DNA from: an uncultured Clostridia bacterium
Lineage (GTDB): Bacteria; Bacillota; Clostridia; Oscillospirales; Acutalibacteraceae
NCBI GenBank assembly: GCA_946183365.1
Contig: CAMHAH010000006.1
Location: 62,001-126,000 of the forward strand
DNA length: 64,000 nucleotides
Direction: 5' to 3'
Under the pieces are notes generated by a model, which saw only the letters and a list, made by a program, of their open reading frames with translations, was not told where the DNA came from and searched no databases. A program made the translations under genes and the position numbers. Shown here in pieces: positions 54,801-61,715 of this stretch (its first letter is position 1; each line of letters begins with the position of its first letter).

Positions 54801-55140
54801 CCGCTGTATGGATAAAAAAGAGAATTATATAAGCGATTATTACAGCGGATTTACAACAAAATGTATCAGATACATAGATGTTCAGGCGACCGCGGAGGAT
54901 GAGGGAGTAAAGCTCAGCTGGACGCCTATAGACGAAATCGCTTCATATAAGATCTTCAGACAGGACGGCAACGGTAACTGGAAGACTATAGCGGTAGTCA
55001 CGGGAGCTGAATGGATCGATACAAAGGTAGAGAGTGGCAAGACCTATACATATACGCTCAGAGGCCTTAACAGTGAAGAGAGCAGTATTACCGGTTATGA
55101 TACAACGGGAAAGAGCGTTACCTATCTGAAAACTGCTTGA
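51898..55140 (+). CDS. Secreted NlpC/P60-like Cys peptidase or amidase with eight FN3 repeats
   Basis: About 1080 residues. Start chosen at 51898 (GGAG nine bases upstream; MIGFMKKALSLLL signal peptide); 51910 is a possible alternative. Residues about 40-225 resemble an NlpC/P60 fold: MNCTGFVWHVL with candidate nucleophile C116 (family DCSGFV), KGDVMWIYG, and HNAIFYG with H188. A linker of about 140 residues follows, then eight FN3-type repeats of about 88 residues (from about 371 to the end), each with the YTYTVRCVD pattern. The same repeat type occurs in the preceding gene, so the two probably share a surface ligand or environment. Substrate is likely peptidoglycan or a peptide cross-link (inference). 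Confidence 0.78.
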   Translation: MIGFMKKALSLLLSAVLVISVLAFVPGIGSVRSSAASWNGTNYGGGTVYGYRSFLEAYGIDYDVYMKWLDDHDADSPNPDYYLGTPYVGDDHRNPNGDCKGAYGEFDTPGVGAMNCTGFVWHVLYKAAVNSGASYEQISRLKVMGGVLSSWANYGVYRIYFKSLEDAYNSRVLEKGDVMWIYGSSDNHNAIFYGDSPTDWIYWDSAGERNRYCEIHAIGDCLGVLVAKASQPDDIELHINTRYGDKTCFGAKYSIFTSRSEAQAAIDNPDNDAIWDKRIGTIALNKNGHGCLRTQSAPSKAELWRNGVPQYSLNYFNSSAQRVSGRNTYYAVQWSACDGIIEDSMVHELTDSGEKTSSGYRIFSFNAPKKVDTPQIKKVKSTYDGVKISWEPVKGAERYRVYYKNAKGSWTRFAETASSSCVDKDVRSGGNYTYTVRCVDREGSFTSFYDTSGKSVKYKVLDTPKLSSGKSEADGIRLKWGAVDGAERYRVYFKNSKGAWVRVTETSESEYLDGIVTAGNSYTYTLRCVDSDGDFTSGYYNKGWKKTYDGIDTPKIKEITSEPNGLKLSWDAVEGASKYRIYCKGASGDWANIAETDSTEYFDGVVTAGNSYTYTIRCLNSSGSLSSGYEPDGMTQKYIGIATPVITETSNEEGGVRIKWDEVENAYKYRVYYKNRSGGWTKMAETGGTEFLDTDVSPEWTYTYTVRCVNAQGGFTSDFDRVGVKHTFKLSTPKITGAENVESGIKLTWNKPAGVYGYRVFYLGSDGWNRLGVSTTNSFIDTDVRSGNTYTYTIRCIDKNGNYISDYDKEGFKATFIATPVIRSADITIDGVKLSWDTVKGAYGYRVFYLGSDGWKRLTTTTSSSVTDTDVRSGGTYTYTVRCIDENDNYISDYDGSGIKATFISTPKVNKLYSNNNGVVLNWDAVNGAYSYRIFRRGSDGWERLGLTTGTSFTDKTAENGKTYTYTVRCMDKKENYISDYYSGFTTKCIRYIDVQATAEDEGVKLSWTPIDEIASYKIFRQDGNGNWKTIAVVTGAEWIDTKVESGKTYTYTLRGLNSEESSITGYDTTGKSVTYLKTA

Positions 55141-55162
55141 TACATACAGACACATACTATTC

Positions 55163-55200
55163 AGGGCTGCCGCAGCTATTGCCGCGACAGCCCTTTTCAT
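55163..55200. terminator. Terminator between convergent genes
   Basis: AGGGCTG and CAGCCCT close a stem with inner CGC/GCG-type pairing, followed by TTTTC. Confidence 0.7.
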
Positions 55201-55264
55201 GCGTTATGCTTTCGGAGGTTTATGGTTATAGATCTACAGGGATATTATTCGTGCCTTTATGAGA

Positions 55265-56140
55265 TCATTCGCTGTTATCGCATACCGAGCCAATCTTACC
55301 GCTGATACTCAATGACGCTGAGCCGGGGGTCATGGTCCATTCGCCTGTGGCGGCGTCTTGAGCGAAGGTCGCGGCAGGTACGGTCAGTATACCCTGTACG
55401 GTACTGAACACGCCCGTGGTTTCGTCATAGGTGTACTCGGCAGTTGTGAGAGGTTCGCCGTTCAGACTTACCCTGATATCGGTCAGTATCGGGTCAAAGG
55501 TATCGCTGATCGTCGCGTTATCCTCAACGGTGACCGCGGTGTTGCCTGTATTCTGCATCTGGAAGGTATAGGTCAGCTCTCCGTTCTCGGCAACGGGGAT
55601 CGGTGTGACCGACTTGATAAGCGAGAGCTGAGCTTCATTGACCGCTGAGATGACCTCTTCGTCAGCCGCGCCGCAAACGTCGGCGCCTGTTACCGCGACT
55701 GTATTAGTGATAGTCGAGCCATCGCTCAGCGGAGCGTATTCATTAACGGTCGCGGAGTATACCAGCAGAGCGTTGCCGTTTGCGGGAACGTTTATGCCGT
55801 TTATAGCAAGACCGGCGGTCGTTGTCACTGTCGGATCGGGCTGCAGAACACCGTTTTGATAATACTGCAGGCTTTCTTCTTCATAGGTCAGAGGTTGAAC
55901 GGTCCCGGCGCCGAAGGCATACGCGCCTAAGTCATCGGTAACGGTGAGCGACTGCGCGGGGGTATCTCCGTTATTTACTATGCTGACGATATAGGTCACT
56001 GTATCGCCTGAGGTATACTCTGATGATACCGCCTCTTTGCTTACGCTCAGAGCCCCCTCGATCAAGCCGACAGCTACATTTGACTGAACTGTACTGCCGT
56101 TAAAGCTCAGGGTAGCCTGATTGGTAAATGTTGTTGCCAT
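55265..56140 (-). CDS. DUF11 repeat protein, no signal peptide
   Basis: 291 residues. Two DUF11-type beta domains: about 32-140 (SGDTVTYIVSIVNNGDTPAQSLTVTD) and about 165-270 (ENGELTYTFQMQNTGNTAVTVED). It begins MATTFTNQATLSFNG, a start seen in a group of clostridial DUF11 proteins that also lack a secretion signal; some may be spore-surface proteins, but that is not shown here. AGGAAAGGAAAAGAGA precedes the ATG. A CATATGATG element upstream on the minus strand resembles a sigma-K -10, weakly. Confidence 0.8.
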   Translation of the reverse strand: MATTFTNQATLSFNGSTVQSNVAVGLIEGALSVSKEAVSSEYTSGDTVTYIVSIVNNGDTPAQSLTVTDDLGAYAFGAGTVQPLTYEEESLQYYQNGVLQPDPTVTTTAGLAINGINVPANGNALLVYSATVNEYAPLSDGSTITNTVAVTGADVCGAADEEVISAVNEAQLSLIKSVTPIPVAENGELTYTFQMQNTGNTAVTVEDNATISDTFDPILTDIRVSLNGEPLTTAEYTYDETTGVFSTVQGILTVPAATFAQDAATGEWTMTPGSASLSISGKIGSVCDNSE

Positions 56141-56261
56141 TCTCTTTTCCTTTCCTGAGTTTTTATGGAAGCGAAGTTTGCTTCCTTATACATCATATGG
56201 CGCTGTGACGGATGTGTTAAAGTGAAAACTATTATAATTTTGTGAGTATAAAAAATAATGC

Positions 56262-56290
56262 TTGCATTTTTTCTGCTTATATGTTAAAGT
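56262..56290 (+). promoter_or_regulatory. Promoter of tRNA-Val
   Basis: TTGCAT (56262-56267), 17-base spacer, TAAAGT (56285-56290). Confidence 0.65.
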
Positions 56291-56310
56291 ATATAAGGTC
56301 AAAGAAATAC

Positions 56311-56387
56311 GGAGGCTTAGCTCAGCTGGTTAGAGTACCTGCTTGACGTGCAGGGGGTCATTGGTTCGATTCCAATAGTCTCCACCA
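56311..56387 (+). tRNA. tRNA-Val (GAC anticodon)
   Basis: A 77-nt cloverleaf with encoded CCA. Acceptor GGAGGCT/AGTCTCC, anticodon stem CCTGC/GCAGG with loop TTGACGT giving anticodon GAC, T-stem ATTGG/CCAAT with TTCGATT. GAC reads GUC/GUU codons for valine. Confidence 0.95.
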
Positions 56388-56390
56388 TAG

Positions 56391-56424
56391 ATATAAGGGA
56401 GTACCGAACGGTACTCCCTTATAT
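56391..56424. terminator. 16-bp perfect palindrome after tRNA-Val
   Basis: ATATAAGGGAGTACCG (56391-56406) pairs perfectly with CGGTACTCCCTTATAT (56409-56424), leaving two bases between. No T-run on either side; acts as a terminator or processing stem for the tRNA. Confidence 0.6.
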
Positions 56425-56474
56425 CATATAACAAGCAAAGTGCAATTAGTGTGAAAAATAGTGTAAGATTATCG

Positions 56475-56505
56475 GGAGATACCGCGCGGTATCTCCTGTT
56501 TTTTT
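56475..56505 (+). terminator. Second palindrome with T-run, downstream of tRNA-Val
   Basis: GGAGATACCGC/GCGGTATCTCC (56475-56496) is a perfect 22-base palindrome followed by TGTTTTTTT. Its core resembles the palindrome at 56391. Confidence 0.75.
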
Positions 56506-56625
56506 GCGTTAAATCTTTGCTTTATAAAATGTTATGTATATGTCTGTTTTCTTTGAGTTGTATATTATTATGCAACCTGCAATGATATCTCGGCATTATT
56601 GAGAGGCAAAGAAAGGAAGGATAAA

Positions 56626-57906
56626 ATGAGTATTGCGAGTGAAATATCACGTATCAACGATAATATTGCTTCAGCCTATACCGGGCTTGCGTCTAAAGGC
56701 GCCGAAATACCTCTGACTGAGAACAGCGCCAATCTCAGAGCCGCGATAGACAGTATTCCGTTTAACGCGTCTGTAGGGCGAAAAGATGTGAATTTCTATG
56801 ATTGCGACGGTACCTGCCTGTACAGCTATTCAAAAGCAGAATGGTTGAGCGGCATGAGCCCCGTTTTGCCTGAGCTGCCGTCACGCAGGGGATTGGTTTG
56901 TCAATGCTGGAACCGCAGCTTGAGTGAGATTACAAATTATGTCTCCGAATACGGCAGATGTGATACCGGAGCTGTATATATCACTGATGACGGTTCAACG
57001 CGATTATACATTTCTATACCAAACAGCCTGTTGCTTTCTCCTGCTCTGTACCTTAAGCTAAAGGAAGGCTCATTGACCATAGACTGGGGCGACGATACAC
57101 TCCCGACCATTATCAGCAGAGCTGAACCCGACTATGCGAATGTTTCGAGCACGCATGATTATCAAATGTGCGGAGATTATGTGATCTCTCTTTCATTTTC
57201 GGGCTCCGGGAGTTATAAGTTGGGACAAGGGTCGGCTGTTACGGTATTAGGCGAGGTCACCGCAAGCGCTCCTTCTTTATTTCCGTATGTAAATATGCTC
57301 AAAAAAGTTGAGATAGGACAAAGCTGTGAACCGGAGGAATACGCATTTTCTCACTGCTATTCTCTTAACTCTGTAACCATCCCGCTTATCGGCGACGATC
57401 AGAACGGTATAAAAAGAATTGCGCCGTACGCCTTTTACAGTTGCGGGAGAATTTGCTTTATCAGTTTGCCTAGTTCTGTTGAAAGCATCGGCAGAAACGC
57501 GTTTGCAAGCTGCAGCGGATTATCGACGATCTTGATACCCTCAAGTATCGAGACTATAGGAGGCGTCGCTTTTCAGTATTGCAGAGTTCTGAACTCATTT
57601 ATTCTGCCGAGAGGTTTAAGCGTACTTAACACTTATTTGTTCTCGTATTGTTTTTCGCTTGTTTCATTAATCCTGCCAAATACTGTAACTCAGATAAACG
57701 CCAACGCGTTTTTGAACAGCTATAATCTTACCGAGCTGGATATGTCGGCTTTTATAAACAGCTCGGAGATACCCGCGCTGAGTAATATCAACGCGTTCAG
57801 CGGTACTTCTCTGACAAGGATACTTGTCGCAAGCAACACAATGAAAGCGGCGTTTGAAGCGGCGACAAACTGGAACAGCTTTTCGGGCTTGTTTACGGTC
57901 AAATAA
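56626..57906 (+). CDS. Phage-type tail/receptor-binding protein with BspA-like leucine-rich repeats
   Basis: 426 residues from ATG 56626 (AAAGGAAGG upstream). Residues 1-45 (IASEISRINDNIASAYTGL...) match the N-terminal helical segment of tail-associated proteins in gut prophages. Residues about 55-150 hold the VNFYDCDGT...YITDDGSTRLYI domain common to such phage proteins, then a beta domain (TIDWGDDT) and five or six LRR_5 repeats (about 235-400, F-x-x-C/S-x-L-x-x-I/V-x-L-P-x-S/T-V). No signal peptide. It lies beside a holin and endolysin. Confidence 0.8.
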   Translation: MSIASEISRINDNIASAYTGLASKGAEIPLTENSANLRAAIDSIPFNASVGRKDVNFYDCDGTCLYSYSKAEWLSGMSPVLPELPSRRGLVCQCWNRSLSEITNYVSEYGRCDTGAVYITDDGSTRLYISIPNSLLLSPALYLKLKEGSLTIDWGDDTLPTIISRAEPDYANVSSTHDYQMCGDYVISLSFSGSGSYKLGQGSAVTVLGEVTASAPSLFPYVNMLKKVEIGQSCEPEEYAFSHCYSLNSVTIPLIGDDQNGIKRIAPYAFYSCGRICFISLPSSVESIGRNAFASCSGLSTILIPSSIETIGGVAFQYCRVLNSFILPRGLSVLNTYLFSYCFSLVSLILPNTVTQINANAFLNSYNLTELDMSAFINSSEIPALSNINAFSGTSLTRILVASNTMKAAFEAATNWNSFSGLFTVK

Positions 57907-57982
57907 AGGTGAGTATCAGTTATAAGAGATTAAGGTATAAAATTGCGGATCGATCGTGATCTCTAACAGAAAGGATGATATT

Positions 57983-58189
57983 ATGAAAACAGAAAGCAAA
58001 TTTGTAAAATGGCTCAAGGCGGCGGGTGTCCGCGCCCTTAAGACCGTGGCTCAGACGGCTGTCGCTACAATCGGAGTGTCGGCTGTTATGGAGGACGTCA
58101 ATTGGTTGGCGGTCGCCTCGGCTTCTCTGCTCGCAGGCGTGCTCTCGCTGTTGACCTCCGTAGCGGGTCTGCCTGAGCTTGACGGTTGA
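57983..58189 (+). CDS. Phage holin (r1t-like)
   Basis: 68 residues from ATG 57983 (AAAGGATG upstream). Two hydrophobic stretches (about 17-38 and 44-62) with the segment AVMEDVNWLAVASASLLAGVLS; LLTSVAGLPE at the end is typical of Holin_r1t-like proteins. Holins make the membrane lesions that release the endolysin. The endolysin-type gene is the next one. Confidence 0.88.
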   Translation: MKTESKFVKWLKAAGVRALKTVAQTAVATIGVSAVMEDVNWLAVASASLLAGVLSLLTSVAGLPELDG

Positions 58190-58239
58190 GAGTGATTAAC
58201 CTTTTGTGATTGCTCGAATAAACTGTTAAGGGTGAAAAT

Positions 58240-59190
58240 ATGAATACTACAAACAAAAAAGGCGTAGATATCTCATACGCCAACGGCAATATCGACCTTG
58301 ATAAGGTCAAAGCGGCGGGTTATGACTTCGTCATGATCCGCTGCGGCTACGGTTCTGATATCCGCTCTCAGGATGACGCTCAGTTTGAGAACAACGTCAG
58401 GAAGGCTGAGGCTATCGGGATGCCGTGGGGCGTGTATCTGTATTCTTACGCTGTGAATACGGATCAGGCTCGCTCAGAGGTAGAGCACGTTAAACGCCTG
58501 CTTAAAGGCAAAAAGCCCACAATGCCCGTCGCTCTCGACGTCGAGGATACGGTGTGGTATCAGAAATACGGCTGCTATAATCGCGCGGCGCTCAGTTCAA
58601 TAGTCGGCACCTTTATAAGCGGTATAAAAGCGGCGGGCTTCTATCCTATGATCTATACGGGCTATTATGAGATCCGCGACTATCTGACCGCCGATGTGGT
58701 CAACAGCTGTGATATCTGGCTCGCGGAGTGGGGTAGGTACCCCGACTATAGCGCCTCTAACCTCGGTATGTGGCAGTACGGCGGCGAGACCAATCTGATA
58801 GAAAGCAATTCGATCAGCGGCGTTGGCGTTATCGATAAGGATAAGTGCTACAAGGATTATCCGACGATCATTAAGAACGGCGGCTACAACGGTTGGGCGA
58901 AAGGCTCAGGCGGCGGCAGCTCAGACGGTACAAAGGAGGTAACCTGCACATTGAAATTCAACTATCTTGCGAGATCAGGCTATACAAGCACAGGCGCACA
59001 GGTGAGGACGGCTCAGATACTGCTCAACGGCAATGGATATAAGGGCGCTGACGGTTCGGCTCTCGAGGTCGACGGTATATTCGGCGTTAATACCGATCAT
59101 GCGGTAAAAAAGTTCCAGAGCGCAAAAGATCTGACCTCAGACGGTATCATAGGCCCCGCGACATGGAAGAAGCTCACCGGAGCGAACTGA
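58240..59190 (+). CDS. GH25 lysozyme (endolysin) with PG-binding domain
   Basis: 316 residues without signal peptide. GH25 catalytic domain at residues 1-200: GVDISYANGNID at the start and the acidic pair in LDVED (about residues 103-107). A Gly/Ser linker (about 225-232) and a C-terminal PG_binding_1 domain (about 245-315, DGIFGVNTDHAVKKFQ) follow. Cleaves the beta-1,4 bond of peptidoglycan glycan. Lack of a signal peptide fits use of the adjacent holin. Confidence 0.93.
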   Translation: MNTTNKKGVDISYANGNIDLDKVKAAGYDFVMIRCGYGSDIRSQDDAQFENNVRKAEAIGMPWGVYLYSYAVNTDQARSEVEHVKRLLKGKKPTMPVALDVEDTVWYQKYGCYNRAALSSIVGTFISGIKAAGFYPMIYTGYYEIRDYLTADVVNSCDIWLAEWGRYPDYSASNLGMWQYGGETNLIESNSISGVGVIDKDKCYKDYPTIIKNGGYNGWAKGSGGGSSDGTKEVTCTLKFNYLARSGYTSTGAQVRTAQILLNGNGYKGADGSALEVDGIFGVNTDHAVKKFQSAKDLTSDGIIGPATWKKLTGAN

Positions 59191-59224
59191 ATTAATTTCA
59201 TAAAAGTTCAATGCATCAAAATTA

Positions 59225-59247
59225 GGGGCTGTCGCGACAGCCCCTTT
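59225..59247. terminator. Bidirectional terminator
   Basis: GGGGCTGTCGCGACAGCCCC (59225-59244) is a perfect 20-base palindrome flanked by A-rich and TTT sequences, between convergent genes. Confidence 0.85.
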
Positions 59248-59251
59248 CACT

Positions 59252-60421
59252 TTATTTTAAATTGAAAATCGCATTAGTTTTTCTCAGCGCTTTAAGCAGC
59301 TCTATAGTCATCATGCTGTGACCTGATCGATTAGGATGTTGACCGTATCTTCTTTTGGAATAATAGTCCTGCATATATGTGGGTATATTTTCAAAAGTTA
59401 ATCCGCAGTTTGAGAAATCAGCAATTTGACAATTATACAATCCGGCCAGTTCACGGATCGCTTGGTTATAATCATCTAACAGAATACCGCCGGGTCTGCT
59501 CTCACTTTGATATAAGTTTTTGACAGGGAACGTACGGGTCACATATTCTCCTCCGGAAATGATAGGTATAGTGCCGCATATTACTTTAGCGTCCTTATAC
59601 TTTGAGGTGATCTTACTAAGCATTACTGCGTATGCCTCTCTGAATGTATCAGTATCTGTCGGGAACTCCTGAGTACCGTTATAAGTACCGAGCGGAGTAG
59701 AACGTGTGAAATCGTTACCGCCGAGCTGAATGATTATAATATCAGGCATATCCGTTCCGTTATCAAGGGCTTCACATCTGATGCCGCAACCGGCTTTAGC
59801 GTCTATCTCTTCGCCGTGACCTGTTGAGCAGAATGATCCTGATGAGGAGTTGTTGACGAGCAGCTCGCCTGAGATTATATCGATAAATCTCATCCAGTAT
59901 GTATCGTGTACATCCAAGACGGGATCGGGATTTGACGTCTTATGAGGATAATAAACAGTATAGTCATTTGGAATATAGCCTTCAAAGGTAGAGATAGAAG
60001 CACCGAGAATACTCACTTTAGCCCCTTCATAACCTTTGGTTTTCAATGGCGTAAGCGATAATAGAATACGCTGTATTTCTGTTGCGTCTATGAGGGTTAT
60101 TGCTCTGTCGCCGTCTATATCCGCAGTTGCAATATCAAGTTCAAATGGTATCTTTATGTTTACAAGATCTCTCCGGATATACGTTGCGTCATTTATCGTT
60201 ATTTCTCTGTCACCGTCTACGTCGCCGATCAAAGCTTCGGATTGTTCGCTGAGTAATACATCGTTACCGGTTTTATTGTTGGTGTAATGCTCTGCTTCGT
60301 TATCATTGAATTCCGAAAAGGATATTTTATATTCCGAAGCGCTGACGGGCGTTAACAATACAGCATTAAGGATTATAATAAAAGCAAATAAAAAGCTGAT
60401 ATATCTTTTAGCGGTATTCAA
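59252..60421 (-). CDS. Dockerin-bearing SGNH/GDSL hydrolase
   Basis: 389 residues. Signal peptide 1-28. Type I dockerin at about 64-125 with two Ca-binding repeats: GDVDGDREITINDATYIRRDL and ADIDGDRAITLIDATEIQRIL (each a D-x-D-G-D-x-x-I/T pattern). SGNH domain at about 133-385: nucleophile Ser in GASIST (family GDSIST), Gly and Asn in QLGGNDF, and catalytic Asp/His in HPNRSGH. Likely an esterase acting on plant polysaccharide or deacetylating glycans as part of a cohesin-based complex. The dockerin is N-terminal to the enzyme, which is less common. Confidence 0.9.
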   Translation of the reverse strand: MNTAKRYISFLFAFIIILNAVLLTPVSASEYKISFSEFNDNEAEHYTNNKTGNDVLLSEQSEALIGDVDGDREITINDATYIRRDLVNIKIPFELDIATADIDGDRAITLIDATEIQRILLSLTPLKTKGYEGAKVSILGASISTFEGYIPNDYTVYYPHKTSNPDPVLDVHDTYWMRFIDIISGELLVNNSSSGSFCSTGHGEEIDAKAGCGIRCEALDNGTDMPDIIIIQLGGNDFTRSTPLGTYNGTQEFPTDTDTFREAYAVMLSKITSKYKDAKVICGTIPIISGGEYVTRTFPVKNLYQSESRPGGILLDDYNQAIRELAGLYNCQIADFSNCGLTFENIPTYMQDYYSKRRYGQHPNRSGHSMMTIELLKALRKTNAIFNLK

Positions 60422-60531
60422 ATCTCTTCCTCCGAGTATAGATGTTATTCTCTGCTGTGCAAATTATATACCATTATACTGCGTTTTGCAGATTAAGACA
60501 AGAGCATAATGCTCAAACGTTTACCTTGTAC

Positions 60532-60560
60532 TTGACTTTTTCTTAGTACTCTGAGATAAT
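60532..60560 (+). promoter_or_regulatory. Sigma-A promoter of the deoxyinosine-glycosylase-like gene
   Basis: TTGACT (60532-60537), 17-base spacer, GATAAT (60555-60560). Confidence 0.7.
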
Positions 60561-60593
60561 TTACGCATATTCTTAATGACTGAGGATAACGAT

Positions 60594-61082
60594 ATGCAAA
60601 CAGAAAGACTGATACACCCCATACCTCCGCTGTATGACAAGGATTGCAGAATATTGATACTCGGATCATTTCCGTCGGTAAAATCAAGAGAGGCGAATTT
60701 CTTTTACGGTCATCCTCAAAACCGCTTCTGGCCGTTGCTGGCGAGGCTTTTCGATGAGCCTATACCCTTGAGCGTTGAAGAGAAGAGCTCGCTTGCCTTG
60801 AACCATCATATAGCGATGTGGGATTCGATACATTCCTGTACCATAGTCGGATCATCCGACAGCTCTATACGCGACGTAGTTGCGAACGATCTGTCTGTGA
60901 TACTTGATAACAGCATGGTAGAGCGGATATTCTGTAACGGAGCGACTTCACACAAGCTGTATATGAAGTATATATATCTGACTACGGGCATCAAGGCTGT
61001 GAAGCTGCCGTCTACCAGCCCCGCTAACGCCGCCTTCAATATGGAGAGGCTTGAACTTGAATGGAGTGTTATAAAGGATTAA
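60594..61082 (+). CDS. DNA-deoxyinosine glycosylase (UDG superfamily)
   Basis: About 162 residues from ATG 60594 (GAGG eight bases upstream); ATG 60576 lacks a ribosome site. GSFPSVKSREANFFYGHPQNRFW is the signature of the deoxyinosine/hypoxanthine branch of uracil-DNA glycosylases; the C-terminal LPSTSPANAAF is the second active-site loop. Removes deaminated adenine (hypoxanthine) from DNA. Monocistronic. Confidence 0.88.
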   Translation: MQTERLIHPIPPLYDKDCRILILGSFPSVKSREANFFYGHPQNRFWPLLARLFDEPIPLSVEEKSSLALNHHIAMWDSIHSCTIVGSSDSSIRDVVANDLSVILDNSMVERIFCNGATSHKLYMKYIYLTTGIKAVKLPSTSPANAAFNMERLELEWSVIKD

Positions 61083-61128
61083 TATTCTGAATTAGAAATA
61101 TATTATTTGACCGCAAATATTCTTTACC

Positions 61129-61157
61129 TTGACAATCAACCTCACATGGGGTAAAAT
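61129..61157 (+). promoter_or_regulatory. Sigma-A promoter of tRNA-Arg
   Basis: TTGACA (61129-61134), 17-base spacer, TAAAAT (61152-61157). Confidence 0.85.
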
Positions 61158-61175
61158 ATGTTTGCAACCAAATAT

Positions 61176-61252
61176 GCGCCAATAGCTCAGTAGGATAGAG
61201 CGTTCGCCTCCTAAGCGAAAGGTCGGGGGTTCGAATCCCTTTTGGCGCGCCA
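61176..61252 (+). tRNA. tRNA-Arg (CCT anticodon)
   Basis: A 77-nt cloverleaf with encoded CCA. Acceptor GCGCCAA/TTGGCGC, discriminator G, anticodon stem TTCGC/GCGAA with loop CTCCTAA giving anticodon CCT (reads AGG). T-loop GTTCGAATC is intact. The 3' end is duplicated 229 bases downstream. Confidence 0.95.
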
Positions 61253-61384
61253 TATAAATAAGGCAGTACCGTTCAGGTGCTGCCTCAACTGATAAAATAT
61301 CAAGCGCGGGAAAAGAGATTCGAAGGCGACCGTGGCTTTGCCGTAAGCCGCGCGCACGGCAAAGTCAAAAATGATACAGTGTAT
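61239..61384 (+). repeat. tRNA-Arg-linked direct repeat, copy 1
   Basis: Begins inside the tRNA 3' end (CTTTTGGCGCGCCA) and runs about 146 bases, matching 61468-61613 with only two or so differences. It contains a GGCAG/CTGCC stem just after the tRNA (terminator-like) and CTTTGCCGT/ACGGCAAAG (about 61335-61364). An extra stem AAAATGATAC/GTATCATTTT follows at about 61368-61391. No coding frame. Confidence 0.85.
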
Positions 61385-61467
61385 CATTTTTAGGGAGAGC
61401 GAAGAAGAAACAATAAGTAACCACAACGGAACCAAACGAGATGAATGTCAAAAAATATGGGAGCAAA

Positions 61468-61613
61468 CTTTTGGCGCGCCATATAAATAAGGCAGTACCG
61501 TTCAGGTGCTGCCTCAACTGATAAAATATCAAGCGCGGGAAAAGAGATTCGAAGGCGACCGTGGCTTTGCCGTAAGCCGCGCGCACGGCAAAGTCAAAAA
61601 AGATACAGTTTAT
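61468..61613 (+). repeat. tRNA-Arg-linked direct repeat, copy 2
   Basis: Second copy, offset exactly 229 bases from the first, starting with a duplicate of the last 14 bases of the tRNA. The 83-base spacer (61385-61467) is unique within the window. The pattern resembles attL/attR of a lost element or a tandem duplication. Confidence 0.85.
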
Positions 61614-61715
61614 TAGTTAGTACGCATATTAAATCTAAATCAATTAACCGAAGCTTTTAATTGAAATCAATCGATTAATGATCCCACGGAACAAAAATAA
61701 TGAAAGGGTGTTTTT

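Noticed and set aside
55222..55305. 27-codon frame after GGAGGTTT (ATG 55222)
   Set aside because: It runs antisense into the end of the DUF11 gene, the spacing to the ribosome site is only about three bases, and no promoter or conservation argument supports it.
61211..61586. Minus-strand frames of about 74 residues reading ...RAKRDSNPRP, over tRNA-Arg and the repeats
   Set aside because: The RDSNPRP text is the well-known antisense translation of a tRNA 3' region. No ribosome site, and both frames are simply copies created by the 229-bp repeat.
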